Of a stretch of 64,000 nt of DNA, positions 41,128 to 49,835 are shown piece after piece. The DNA is from Pantoea endophytica (GTDB lineage: Bacteria > Pseudomonadota > Gammaproteobacteria > Enterobacterales > Enterobacteriaceae): NCBI RefSeq assembly GCF_002858935.1, contig NZ_PJRT01000005.1, positions 310,001 to 374,000 of the forward strand, read 5' to 3'. Within the stretch, counting starts at the first letter, position 1, and every line of letters begins with the position of its first letter. A model generated the notes under the pieces. The model searched no databases. It had not been told where the DNA came from and saw nothing but the letters and a program-made list of their open reading frames with translations. The position numbers were made by a program, and so were the translations under genes.

Positions 41128-42539
41128 ATGACTGGGATTTCAACATTAGGCGTCGGTTCAGGACTGGGTTTAAGCACCATTCTCGACAAACTGACCGCGG
41201 CAGAAAAACAATCGCTGGCACCGATTTCCAAACAACAATCCGCTGCGACCGCGAAGTTGTCCGCCTACGGCACCCTTAAAACCGCAATTCAGACCTTCCA
41301 GACGGCAAACAATAAATTAAACGATGCCGCGCTTTATACTTCGACGACCACAGCATCCAGTTCCAGTGCGTTTAGCGCCGATTCCAACGGCAATGCGCTG
41401 GCGGGAAAATACACCATCAGCGTGCAGAAGCTGGCGCAATCCCAGACGCTAACCAGCGAGACAAAAACCGATATCAAAGCGGCGATAGGTAGCGATGCCG
41501 CGTCCAGAACCCTGAAATTTGTTAACGCGGAAGGTAAAGAGAAAAGCATTACGCTAACCAAAGATCAGACTTCGCTTTCGGCGATTCGTGACACCATTAA
41601 CAAATCCGACGTTGGCGTTACTGCAAGCCTGATCAAGGTCTCCGCCACGGAATACCGTTTGTCGCTGACATCATCGGCATCCGGCACCGCCAATGCGGTG
41701 AAATCGCTGAGCGTGACCGGCGATGATACCTTGCAGGATTTTATCGGCTTTGATGCATCAGATGCGGCCAGCAGCGGCATGGCGCAAAGCGTCGAGGCGC
41801 AGAATGCCAAGCTGACCGTAAACAATGTGGCGATTGAGAGCAGCAGCAACGTTATCACCGACGCGGTGGAAGGCATCACGCTGAAGCTTAACGATGAAAC
41901 CAGCGGCAACCAAACGCTGACGGTGAGCAGCGATACCAACAAGGCGAAAACCGCCATTACCGATTGGGTGAATGCCTATAACTCGCTGCAGGATACGATG
42001 GCGAGTTTGACTAAATACACGCCAGTGGATGCGGGTAAGGATCCGGACGGGAAGAATGGAGCGCTACTCGGTGATGGCACACTGCGTAATATTCAGGTGC
42101 AACTGAAAAGTATTCTGGCCAACAGCTCGGGTTCAGGTGTTTATAAAACGCTATCTCAGGCGGGCATTACTACCGATCCCACTAACGGCCAACTTAAGCT
42201 GGATGCCACCAAACTGACCACCAGCTTGCAAGTGAAACCAGAAGCGATTCGGGACATGTTTGTCGGTGATGGCAAAAAACCGGTGTTTCGACGGTGCTGA
42301 ACACCACATTCACCGCATTTCTCAGCAGTAAAGGTGTGTTGCAGGGCGCGACGGATTCGATCAGTAAAAAACTGAATACGCTAACCGATCAGTACAATAC
42401 CGCCAGCAAACGTATTGATGACACGATTGCGCGGTATAAAAAGCAGTTCACCAATCTGGATAAGATGGTCAGCGTGCTGAATAACACCAGCAACTATCTC
42501 ACCGAGCAGTTCAGCAATAGTACAAAGACCAATAAGTAA
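41128..42539 (+). pseudogene. fliD: Flagellar filament cap FliD, split by a frameshift
   Basis: The first frame (41128-42300, 390 codons) starts MTGISTLGVGSGLGLSTILDKL and follows enterobacterial FliD to VGDGKK. There an A6 run (42274-42279) stands where seven A would keep the frame: GGC AAA AAA ACC GGT GTT TCG would read GKKTGVSTVLNTT. The second frame (42294-42539) then continues to the C-terminal coiled coil DDTIARYKKQFTNLDKMVSVLN. Repaired, the protein is about 470 residues, the family's normal size. FliD caps the growing filament and is exported by the flagellar machine. No other flagellar gene is in the window. A homopolymer miscall cannot be excluded. The intact sigma-28 promoter argues for recent use. 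Confidence 0.9.
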
Positions 42540-42547
42540 GCGTAAAG

Positions 42548-42571
42548 CGGTCGCCATAAATGGCGATCGCT
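42548..42571. repeat. Extragenic palindrome, GGTCGCCA family
   Basis: GGTCGCCA-TAAA-TGGCGATC lies between the converging fliD and yajD genes. The same core occurs near 28361, 50428 and 62365. Confidence 0.6.
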
Positions 42572-42587
42572 ATTTCTGAAACTAGCC

Positions 42588-42935
42588 TTACTTTTTCTTA
42601 TTCAGCATGGCCTTCAAATCGGCAAAAGGATTATAGGTGGCTTCACCAACATCCTTCTGCGCATCTTCACCCGCCACAACACGCGTGCCGTACTGATCCG
42701 CTTCGGTGTATTTCGAGTGCTCGTGATCGTGACAATAGAGGCACAACAACTCCCAGTTACTGCCATCTTCCGGGTTATTGGTATGGTCGTGATCGATATG
42801 GTGAACGGTTAATTCGCGCAGGTTGGAATAAACAAATTCACGCGAGCAGCGGCCGCATACCCACGGATAGATTTTTAATGCTTTCTCACGATAGCCGCTT
42901 TCCAGCCGCGAGTAGTTTTTAGGGATCAGAGCCAT
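42588..42935 (-). CDS. yajD: HNH nuclease family protein YajD
   Basis: 115 residues that follow E. coli YajD closely: MALIPKNYSRLESGYREKALKIYPWVCGRCSREF start, zinc-type CxxC pairs (CGRC and CLYC), and the HNH core LTVHHIDHDHTNNPEDGSNWELLCLYCHDHEH (about 44-75). HNH proteins of this kind bind a metal and nick DNA; the biological target of YajD is not known. It converges on fliD. Confidence 0.92.
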   Translation of the reverse strand: MALIPKNYSRLESGYREKALKIYPWVCGRCSREFVYSNLRELTVHHIDHDHTNNPEDGSNWELLCLYCHDHEHSKYTEADQYGTRVVAGEDAQKDVGEATYNPFADLKAMLNKKK

Positions 42936-43109
42936 TGCCGACGTTGCCTGTTAGAAAGAGATAAAGCGACATGTTATCTGCACATCCCGCAGCTGCCAAT
43001 GATGTTTATCATTCCTGAGCATCCGTTCTAAAAAACCGCCTACACTAGTTTGTAACTACGCGGAAATAAAAGGCCGCCCGACCCCGTTCGATGGAAATTC
43101 ACTCATAAA

Positions 43110-44615
43110 ATGATGCCCGTTAATGATTCTCCGTCGGTAAGCCGGATGCAGCGTATCGCTTTGACTATGATGGTGGCATTGCTGGCCACTATCCCTCTAT
43201 GGACCAACAAAATTTATTATCGGGATGATCTTTACCGGATATTAGATGGGGATAGATCAACATGGCTAAGTAACGGGAGGCCGGGCACCTGGTTATTACA
43301 ATCCCTGATCTCTTTTGGTGATACGGTCAGCGATATTTCTCCGCTTAATTTACTGCTCGGATTGCTGGCGCTAAGTATTGCTGCGGTATTTTTCACGGAA
43401 AGATTGAGAATTCCGCTGGCGGGTTTCTGGTCATTTCTCCCGCCGCTATTTGTCATTCTTAATCCCTTTCTGACGCAGGGAATGCTCTATACCTATGACA
43501 GTCTCACCATACTTCTGTCATTTGCAGGCGCCATGCTGGCAAGCATGGTTAATCGCGCAAAGCCTTTTCAGGAGATCGTTTACACGGCGCTGATATTATT
43601 GCTGATTCAGACACTCTATCAGCCAGGGCTCAATGTCTATATTGCCTGCGTAGCCTTGCTGGTCGTCTCTCGACTGGTAAATGATCAATCCAGCTGGAAG
43701 TGGCTGTGCGGGAAAATAGTGGCGCTGGGCATTGCCATCCTGGCTTATAAACTCGCGATGAATTATTTATTGCCAGTGAAGATCGACTGGTACAGCATGA
43801 AACACAGCAAGCTGTTATCACTGAATTCCGATTCTCTGCAAGTCCTTATCAACACTATTAAGGCGTTCAGTGACCTTTTTCTCAGCGCTTATCCGCGCGG
43901 CATGATGGTATTTATAGGGCTGCCTATGCTGATAATGTTTTCAGGCCTTATTGTGATGGTTCGAAACTTAAAACAGCAGCAGAAGTTGACGCTAAGTGCG
44001 GTCTTAATGCTGTTCAGTGCGGGATTGATCGTCATCATCGCCATCCCCGGGCTTTCATTGGCCTTAGCCACGCCGTTATTTGCACCGCGTATGCTGGGCG
44101 CATGCAGCATTACTTTCCTGTTCTGTTTCTATGTAGCCGTTTATTCATTACCTGCAATAAGAAGCTGGCTGGCGGGATTGAGTGCGATATTGCTGTTTTA
44201 TCATCTGGTGGTGATGCTGGTCACTTTTAACACTGTAGTTAACGATCAACGTTATCAAATGGAGGTGATGAATCAGATCAAAATCACGCTTTCTGCTCCC
44301 GCTGCCCAATCGATTGATTCACTTGCCTTTATTGGGCAGTTGAATGATGCTCCAGAAGTACAAACCAATATTCGTAACTTCCCCATCATCGAACATATCC
44401 GCATGAAAATGTTGGGTGAGTCTGAACCGTGGATATGGCTGGCGCTGATCAAACATGTAGGTTTGAGATTGAAAGCGGTGAAAGCAACGGATGAGATGAG
44501 AGTAATTATACCGCGCCACTATCTGGCGCAGGGACCCGATTTTGACGCCTTTCAGGATGGGCAAACGATGGTGATTGATTTCAGAAAATCGGGTGGGCAG
44601 ATTAATAAACCTTAA
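43110..44615 (+). CDS. GtrII-like glucosyltransferase-type membrane protein
   Basis: 501 residues with about ten membrane helices. The first periplasmic loop NKIYYRDDLYRILDGDRSTWLSNGRPGTWLLQ holds the acidic DD and the W..NGRP segment found in glucosyl transferase GtrII (PF14264-type) proteins. These use polyprenyl-phosphate-glucose to decorate O-antigen in the periplasm. The C-terminal 120 residues are soluble. A partner flippase (GtrA) and GtrB synthase are missing here, so it may be an orphan or act on another polymer. ATG 43113 is a possible alternative start. Confidence 0.72.
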   Translation: MMPVNDSPSVSRMQRIALTMMVALLATIPLWTNKIYYRDDLYRILDGDRSTWLSNGRPGTWLLQSLISFGDTVSDISPLNLLLGLLALSIAAVFFTERLRIPLAGFWSFLPPLFVILNPFLTQGMLYTYDSLTILLSFAGAMLASMVNRAKPFQEIVYTALILLLIQTLYQPGLNVYIACVALLVVSRLVNDQSSWKWLCGKIVALGIAILAYKLAMNYLLPVKIDWYSMKHSKLLSLNSDSLQVLINTIKAFSDLFLSAYPRGMMVFIGLPMLIMFSGLIVMVRNLKQQQKLTLSAVLMLFSAGLIVIIAIPGLSLALATPLFAPRMLGACSITFLFCFYVAVYSLPAIRSWLAGLSAILLFYHLVVMLVTFNTVVNDQRYQMEVMNQIKITLSAPAAQSIDSLAFIGQLNDAPEVQTNIRNFPIIEHIRMKMLGESEPWIWLALIKHVGLRLKAVKATDEMRVIIPRHYLAQGPDFDAFQDGQTMVIDFRKSGGQINKP

Positions 44616-44622
44616 ATCAATG

Positions 44623-44667
44623 GCTCAGTCCGGTTGCGGGTGGGTAATAATCCCGGACTGAGCTTTT
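44623..44667 (+). terminator. Terminator after the GtrII-like gene
   Basis: An 11-bp stem GCTCAGTCCGG / CCGGACTGAGC (44623-44633 with 44653-44663) followed by TTTT. It lies between converging genes. Confidence 0.8.
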
Positions 44668-44675
44668 ATCTGGTG

Positions 44676-45707
44676 TTATTTATTCAACAGTTCTTTGCGA
44701 ACAATTTCTGCACCTGCACTCAATGCATCTAGCTTGCCTCTTGCCACACCGCGTGGCAGAGGAATCATGCCGCAGTTGGTGCAAGGGTAGAGTTTATCAG
44801 CATCAACAAACTGCAGGGCTTTACGCAGCGTTGCTGCAACTTCTTCTGGCGTTTCAATGGTATTGCTTGCCACGTCAATGGCACCAACCATCACTTTTTT
44901 GCCGCGAATCAGTTCCATCAACTCCATTGGCACATGCGAGTTTTGACACTCCAGTGAGATGATATCGATATTCGACTTTTGCAGTTTAGGGAATATCTCT
45001 TCATATTGACGCCATTCTGTGCCCAGCGTCTTTTTCCAGTCGGTATTCGCTTTGATGCCATAGCCGTAGCAAATATGCACTGCGGTTTCGCATTTCAGCC
45101 CTTCAATGGCTCTTTCTAAGGTTGCGATACCCCAATCATTCACTTCGTCGAAGAAGACGTTAAATGCCGGCTCATCAAACTGAATAATATCGACGCCCAC
45201 CGCTTCTAACTCTTTCGCTTCTTCATTGAGAATTTTAGCGAATTCCCATGCCAGTTTTTCGCGGCTTTTATAGTGGTTGTCATAAAGCGTGTCGATCATG
45301 GTCATTGGACCCGGCAGTGCCCATTTAATAGGACGATCCGTTTGCTGACGTAAAAACTTTGCATCTTCAACAAACACTGATTTTTGACGACTCACCGGAC
45401 CCACAACTGTTGGCACACTGGCATCATAACGATCGCGGATTTTAACGATCTCGCGCTTCTCAAAATCTACGCCGTTGAGATGTTCAATAAAGGTGGTGAC
45501 GAAGTGCTGGCGGGTTTGCTCGCCGTCACTGACGATATCAATTCCTGCCTGCTGTTGATCGTCCAGGCACAAACGCAGCGCATCTTGTTTGCCGTCGGTT
45601 AATTCCTGATCTTGCAATTTCCACGGTGACCACAACGTTTCCGGCTGAGCCAGCCACGATGGTTTCGGTAAACTACCAGCAGTGGAAGTCGGTAATAATT
45701 TTTTCAT
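44676..45707 (-). CDS. mesD: Folate-independent methionine synthase, core-MetE type (MesD)
   Basis: 343 residues from ATG 45707 (MKKLLPTSTAGSLPKPSWL), i.e. only the C-terminal catalytic barrel of MetE, without the folate-linked N-terminal half. Zinc ligands are visible in VHICYGYG (His, Cys), the Glu/Cys segment IISLECQNSH and PCTNCGMIPL. FDEPAFNVFF carries the homocysteine-side Asp/Glu. The upstream gene is DUF1852. Core-MetE proteins paired with DUF1852 have been described as MesD with its required partner MesX, which methylate homocysteine in an oxygen-dependent way with a methyl donor that is not folate. Here function is inferred from that pairing. Gap to mesX is 29 bases. Confidence 0.88.
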   Translation of the reverse strand: MKKLLPTSTAGSLPKPSWLAQPETLWSPWKLQDQELTDGKQDALRLCLDDQQQAGIDIVSDGEQTRQHFVTTFIEHLNGVDFEKREIVKIRDRYDASVPTVVGPVSRQKSVFVEDAKFLRQQTDRPIKWALPGPMTMIDTLYDNHYKSREKLAWEFAKILNEEAKELEAVGVDIIQFDEPAFNVFFDEVNDWGIATLERAIEGLKCETAVHICYGYGIKANTDWKKTLGTEWRQYEEIFPKLQKSNIDIISLECQNSHVPMELMELIRGKKVMVGAIDVASNTIETPEEVAATLRKALQFVDADKLYPCTNCGMIPLPRGVARGKLDALSAGAEIVRKELLNK

Positions 45708-45736
45708 AGCAGGTGACCTTATATTTTTATCGGTAA

Positions 45737-46717
45737 TCAAAGAACGGGAGTAAACCATTGCTCAAGAAGAGTTTGATATGGCTTGATGAAGCGCTCTTCC
45801 GTGAACTTTCCTTGTTCAATAGCCAGTTGGCTACGTTCTTCTCGATCATAAACAATTCGCGTTAAAGAATAATCCTGATGGCTCAGGCTTGGCTGATAGT
45901 GTCTACCAGCTGCAGAATTCGCATTGTAAATCTCAGGGCGGTAGATCTTCTGGAACGTCTCCATGGTGCTGATGGTGCTAATCAGCTCAAGATTGGTGTA
46001 ATCACTGAGTAAATCGCCATGGAAATAGAAGGCCAGAGGCGCAGCACTGTTTGCCGGCATGAAATAGCGTGCCCGCAGGCCCATTTTGCCGAAATATTCG
46101 TCAGTCAGAGAAAGTTCATCCTGCTGATATTCAATACCCAACACCGGATGTTCATTACCGGTGCGGTAATAGGTATTTTTACTGGATACGCTCAGGCAAA
46201 TAACCGGCGCTTTATTGAAATTCGCTTTGTAAGCTTCTGAGTTAACGAAATTCTTGAAGATGTTGCCATGCAGATCGCCAAAATTATCTGGCGTGCGGAA
46301 TTCAGTATGGTTCTTGTTGTGCTCAGACAATAAAACGCTGAAATCATAATCACGCACGTAAGAAGAGAAGTTATTTCCAACAATCCCTTCAATGCGTTCG
46401 TTGGTTTTTTTATCAACGATATTGGTCTTCAATATTTCGATCACCGGGAAGGTGCTGTTGTTGCCCTCGGCACCCAGATTTAGCTCAGCAGAAATAATCT
46501 CTAGCTCAACCGCGTAACGATCGCTTTTAGGGTTGTCCCAATACGCCAGTGAATTGAAACGGTTATCAATCATCACTAAGGCGTTGCGCAGGTTCTCCTG
46601 ACGCTTCTCACCACGCGCCAAATTAGCAAAGTTGGTGGTGATGCGTGTATTGCCAGAAGGATTGTAATTTTCGTCGAAACGAAGGCTCTTAACCGTAAAA
46701 GTAAAGGCGTTGTTCAT
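45737..46717 (-). CDS. mesX: DUF1852 protein, MesD partner (MesX)
   Basis: 326 residues of DUF1852: MNNAFTFTVKSLRFDENYNPSGNTRITTNFANLARG at the start, KNTYYRTGNEHPVLGIEY and AAGRHYQPSLSHQDYSLTRIVYD later. No signal peptide or membrane helix is seen. The family is known as MesX, needed for methionine synthesis by MesD; its own reaction (perhaps supplying the methyl group) is not settled. It is first in the mesX-mesD operon, with a MetR-type palindrome 180 bases upstream. Confidence 0.88.
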   Translation of the reverse strand: MNNAFTFTVKSLRFDENYNPSGNTRITTNFANLARGEKRQENLRNALVMIDNRFNSLAYWDNPKSDRYAVELEIISAELNLGAEGNNSTFPVIEILKTNIVDKKTNERIEGIVGNNFSSYVRDYDFSVLLSEHNKNHTEFRTPDNFGDLHGNIFKNFVNSEAYKANFNKAPVICLSVSSKNTYYRTGNEHPVLGIEYQQDELSLTDEYFGKMGLRARYFMPANSAAPLAFYFHGDLLSDYTNLELISTISTMETFQKIYRPEIYNANSAAGRHYQPSLSHQDYSLTRIVYDREERSQLAIEQGKFTEERFIKPYQTLLEQWFTPVL

Positions 46718-46895
46718 TCTAGTCTGCTATCCCGGTTAACAATAAAAAGCCATGCTGTCGCTGGATTTCAGGATTTCCCAATGCTTTTGCAGGGTACTTT
46801 CATTCAGCAGGCTTGATATTATTTTAAGTTATTAACAATGGTACTTTTATGCCTGAGTCACTGGTTGAAAAAAAGTGATTTAATTTCATCGAACA

Positions 46896-46908
46896 TGAAG
46901 GAATTTCA
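46896..46908 (-). promoter_or_regulatory. MetR-type binding site upstream of mesXD
   Basis: TGAA-GGAAT-TTCA is an exact match to the MetR consensus TGAANNNNNTTCA. A second palindrome, TTCAT-CGAAC-ATGAA (46885-46899), overlaps it. MetR activates methionine synthase genes with homocysteine as coinducer, so this fits mesXD. The site also lies 116 bases before yaiL. Confidence 0.6.
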
Positions 46909-47023
46909 TGATGAGGAGGGGAGGATGAACGGCGCTCACTGTAGCCAGCCTGTTCAACCTGGCAGAGGCTCTACAATTAAAGGTATACTCTTCCACAAAT
47001 TTTTAACCGGTTAAGACACGACA

Positions 47024-47563
47024 ATGGCAAAACTCACCTTACAAGAGCAGCTGCTGAAAGCAGGCTTAGTCAGCAGCAAAAAAATGGACAAGGTCCAGAG
47101 AACCGCTAAGAAATCACGCGTTCAGGCTCGTGAGGCCAGAGAAGCGGTGGAAGAGAACAAAAAGGCTCAGCTTGAGCGTGATAAGCAATTGAGCGAACAG
47201 CAAAAGCAAGCGGCGTTATCGAAAGAGTACAAAGCGCAGGTTAAGCAGCTGATCGAAATGAACAAAATCGATATCTCTAAAGGCAATATTGGTTTTAATT
47301 TCACCGACAATAATCTGATCAAAAAAATCGACGTTGATAAGCAAACGCAGACGCAACTGATTAATGGCCGATTGGCGATTGCGCGCCTGGCCGTCGATAG
47401 CAAAGGCGAGAGCCAGTACGCGATTATTCCCGCCAGCGTCGCCGATAAAATTGCACAGCGTGATGCGAACAGCATCGTGTTGAATAGTGCATTGAGTCAG
47501 GAAGCGCAGGATGAAGACGATCCGTACGCTGATTTCAAAGTGCCTGATGATTTAATGTGGTAA
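47024..47563 (+). CDS. yaiL: DUF2058 protein YaiL
   Basis: 179 residues: MAKLTLQEQLLKAGLVSSKKMDKVQRTAKKSRVQAREAREA then a long charged coiled coil (about 25-80) and a C-terminal globular part ending DDPYADFKVPDDLMW. This matches YaiL/DUF2058, a nucleoprotein/polynucleotide-associated family of unknown role, highly basic in its first half. It is divergent from mesX over 306 bases that hold the MetR-type site. Confidence 0.92.
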   Translation: MAKLTLQEQLLKAGLVSSKKMDKVQRTAKKSRVQAREAREAVEENKKAQLERDKQLSEQQKQAALSKEYKAQVKQLIEMNKIDISKGNIGFNFTDNNLIKKIDVDKQTQTQLINGRLAIARLAVDSKGESQYAIIPASVADKIAQRDANSIVLNSALSQEAQDEDDPYADFKVPDDLMW

Positions 47564-47583
47564 GCACAACGCCGGTTGCGCTG

Positions 47584-48282
47584 TCAGAACGGGCAGGCAC
47601 ACTTGGCGTTCATGCACTCGCCGCTGACCGGATGAACAAACTTCAACTCGCTGGCGTGTAACATCAGACGCGGGGTGTGTTCGGTCCCCGCCAGCATAAG
47701 ACCGCCATACAGGTCGCAACCCAAAATCGGATGGCCCAACAGCTGGCAATGGATACGCAGCTGATGGGTGCGTCCAGTCTCTGGCGTAAGTTCCACCCGC
47801 GTTAATGGCATGAACGTCTTATCTTCCAATAGGTGATGAGTGCGCTCAATCACCTGATAGCGTGAGCGAGCTGGCTTACCATTGATTGGGCAAATTGACA
47901 TCAATGGAAATAGCGTCGGATCTTTGGCAATCGGCGCGTCAATCACACCTTCGTCGTCATGCAGATGCCCGCACAACAGTGCACGATAAATCTTGGTCAC
48001 GCTGCGCTGGCTAAACTGCTGGCAAATTGCGGCATTGATCGCCTTATTGCGGGCAATCACCATTAACCCTGATGTGCCGAAATCCAGACGATGCACCAGC
48101 GTGCAGCCGGGGAAAAGCTTCACTAACCGATGATGCACAGAATCGAGATTGCGCGGATTCTTCCCCGACAGGCTGAGCAGACCAGCTGGTTTATTGATCA
48201 GCAGCAGATGATCGTCCTGGTAGAGAATCTCAATCTCTTCAAGACATTGCGGGGCAATAAAGGTATCGATAATCGTAGACAT
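47584..48282 (-). CDS. RluA-family RNA pseudouridine synthase
   Basis: 232 residues from ATG 48282 (MSTIIDTFIAPQCLEEIEILYQDDHLLLINKPAGLLS). The catalytic motif is LVHRLDFGTSGLMVIA (about 83-98), with the Asp of HRLD as nucleophile; TPETGRTHQLRIHCQLLGHPILGCDLYGG is the second RluA signature. It turns uridine into pseudouridine in rRNA or tRNA; no S4 domain is present, as in RluA and TruC. Closest to RluA in size, but not clearly the same. It converges on yaiL. Confidence 0.88.
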   Translation of the reverse strand: MSTIIDTFIAPQCLEEIEILYQDDHLLLINKPAGLLSLSGKNPRNLDSVHHRLVKLFPGCTLVHRLDFGTSGLMVIARNKAINAAICQQFSQRSVTKIYRALLCGHLHDDEGVIDAPIAKDPTLFPLMSICPINGKPARSRYQVIERTHHLLEDKTFMPLTRVELTPETGRTHQLRIHCQLLGHPILGCDLYGGLMLAGTEHTPRLMLHASELKFVHPVSGECMNAKCACPF

Positions 48283-48472
48283 CAGGCTGCCCGGCTGGCG
48301 AAGGGATGCGGATAATAGCGAATTTTGCGGCAACTGGCGAATCCGGGCATGTGTCTATTCGCTCAGGCGAAATTTATCGTCCAGACTTAAAGCAAAGACG
48401 TGGTCTGCGCAGGCAATGTGCTTTACACTGCGCGCTGAAAAAACTGAGTAGATAACGATTAGGTAGGCGGCA

Positions 48473-48955
48473 ATGGCGATGAACGGAACGATCACAACCT
48501 GGTTTCAGGATAAAGGTTTTGGATTTATCAAAGATGAAAATGGCGATAACCGCTATTTCCATGTGATTAAGGTCGCTAACCCTGAGCTGATTAAGAAAGA
48601 CGCGGCGGTGACCTTTGAACCCACCACCAATAATAAAGGTTTGTCAGCGTATGCGGTGAAGGTCTCGCCTGAGAGCAAATACATCTATATTGCCGGCGAG
48701 CGCCTGAAGCTCACCTCGATCAAATCTTATGTGGTTTACAGCGAAGACGTGCCGGTTGAAACGCGCATCGATAAAGAGAATACCGTGCTGTCGGTAGGTA
48801 TTCTGATGAATAGCATCAAGCCGAAAACAGACGTTAAGCCGGATGAAACGCGCTCACTGAAAAAACTGGCGGTAACCACCTTTCAGGGAACGACTTTGAT
48901 TTTCACGGCGGATGAAATTGATATTGATGCCACGGTGAAAATGCTTAAGGTGTGA
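48473..48955 (+). CDS. Cold-shock-domain protein with an extra C-terminal domain
   Basis: 160 residues. Residues 1-65 form a CspA-like OB fold: MNGTITTWFQDKGFGFIKDENGDNRYFHVIKV carries RNP1-like KGFGFI and RNP2-like YFHV. Unlike CspA (70 residues), it continues with about 95 residues with beta-strand-rich character (KYIYIAGERLKLTSIKSYVVYSE, GILMNSIKPK, FQGTTLIFTADEIDIDATVKML) that I do not recognise. Likely a single-strand RNA/DNA binding protein with an added partner-binding module. MNG at 48479 is an alternative start. Confidence 0.8.
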   Translation: MAMNGTITTWFQDKGFGFIKDENGDNRYFHVIKVANPELIKKDAAVTFEPTTNNKGLSAYAVKVSPESKYIYIAGERLKLTSIKSYVVYSEDVPVETRIDKENTVLSVGILMNSIKPKTDVKPDETRSLKKLAVTTFQGTTLIFTADEIDIDATVKMLKV

Positions 48956-48976
48956 AGATATTGTGATTAATTCTCA

Positions 48977-49003
48977 GCGGAAATCCTCACGCAGGATTTC
49001 CGC
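48977..49003. terminator. Hairpin between the CSD gene and hcp
   Basis: A perfect 11-bp stem GCGGAAATCCT / AGGATTTCCGC with a CACGC loop between two converging genes. It lacks a T tract on either side, so termination may be weak. Confidence 0.6.
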
Positions 49004-49008
49004 ATTGA

Positions 49009-49494
49009 TTATGCCGTTGGCCTTTCGTTCCATGCGTCGGTGAATTGAATATTTCCATCAACATATTTCCACGTAATCTTCGCGTAACGCAGCGCAACGC
49101 TTTCCATATGTCCGGTTCCTGGACAATTACGCGTGTCATGCATGATCGGCGATATCGATATGACCTTTACGTCTTCCATTAATATGTTGAAGTACTCTTC
49201 TTCCTGACCAGCATCACTGATGCGGTACCATTTGATTTCAGCTTCTTTTAACGTCTGACCTGTTGCCACAGCCTTGTATAAATAAGGTGACGCAGAATCA
49301 ATTTCTTTCTCAAACATAAATGGAGCATGTTGCCGTGTGCCTGTTAGCTTGCCGGTATTGTTGTCGGTGGGAATAGAGAGAAGATGCTGTACACCCCGTA
49401 ATTCAATGCTGCCCTCACGGTGCATCACGTCTGAACCGCCTCTGATTACTGCGCCGCCATCATCTTTAATAAACATATGAACGGGTATAGCCAT
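49009..49494 (-). CDS. hcp: Hcp-family T6SS tube protein (orphan locus)
   Basis: 161 residues, the normal size for Hcp1: MAIPVHMFIKDDGGAVIRGGS start, then REGSIELRGVQHLLSIPTDNNTGKL, QHAPFMFEKEIDSASPYLYKA, AEIKWYRISDAGQEEEYFN and ALRYAKITWKYVDGNIQF. Hcp hexamers stack into the inner tube of the T6SS and carry small effectors in their lumen. No other T6SS core gene is in the window, so this hcp works with a system encoded elsewhere. It is last of a three-gene unit whose first two products are unnamed. Confidence 0.95.
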   Translation of the reverse strand: MAIPVHMFIKDDGGAVIRGGSDVMHREGSIELRGVQHLLSIPTDNNTGKLTGTRQHAPFMFEKEIDSASPYLYKAVATGQTLKEAEIKWYRISDAGQEEEYFNILMEDVKVISISPIMHDTRNCPGTGHMESVALRYAKITWKYVDGNIQFTDAWNERPTA

Positions 49495-49508
49495 GTGAAT
49501 CTCCTTAG

Positions 49509-49835
49509 TTAGTCATACAACCAGCGTCCAGCTTTAGCCGACTCCACAAACATACGTACAGTTAGTGGTTTAACGTCTTGTTGAATTGGATCCTTAGAAA
49601 AGTATTTTCGGAAAACTGTTTCTGTTTTCCAGGGATAATAAGCATCAAAATTTATAACTGTTGTATCGACATGATATTTTTTACCAAAATCCTGAATGGC
49701 ATAGGGCAACTCATCCCATCCGGCGTAGCCTTGTAATGGAGTATCAAATTCGATTGGAATGGGTTTTAAACTCCATGTAGTCATGAGAGATAACTCGCCA
49801 CGAAAAAAATCTAATATTTGATGTTCGTCTACCAT
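49509..49835 (-). CDS. DUF1493 family protein
   Basis: 108 residues. The C-terminal PLTVRMFVESAKAGRWLYD and the central YPWKTETVFRKYF are the marks of DUF1493, a small family often found beside hcp genes and in plasmid or phage-like islands. Its start overlaps the end of the upstream gene by seven bases. A role as immunity or chaperone to a neighbour is possible but not shown. Confidence 0.82.
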   Translation of the reverse strand: MVDEHQILDFFRGELSLMTTWSLKPIPIEFDTPLQGYAGWDELPYAIQDFGKKYHVDTTVINFDAYYPWKTETVFRKYFSKDPIQQDVKPLTVRMFVESAKAGRWLYD

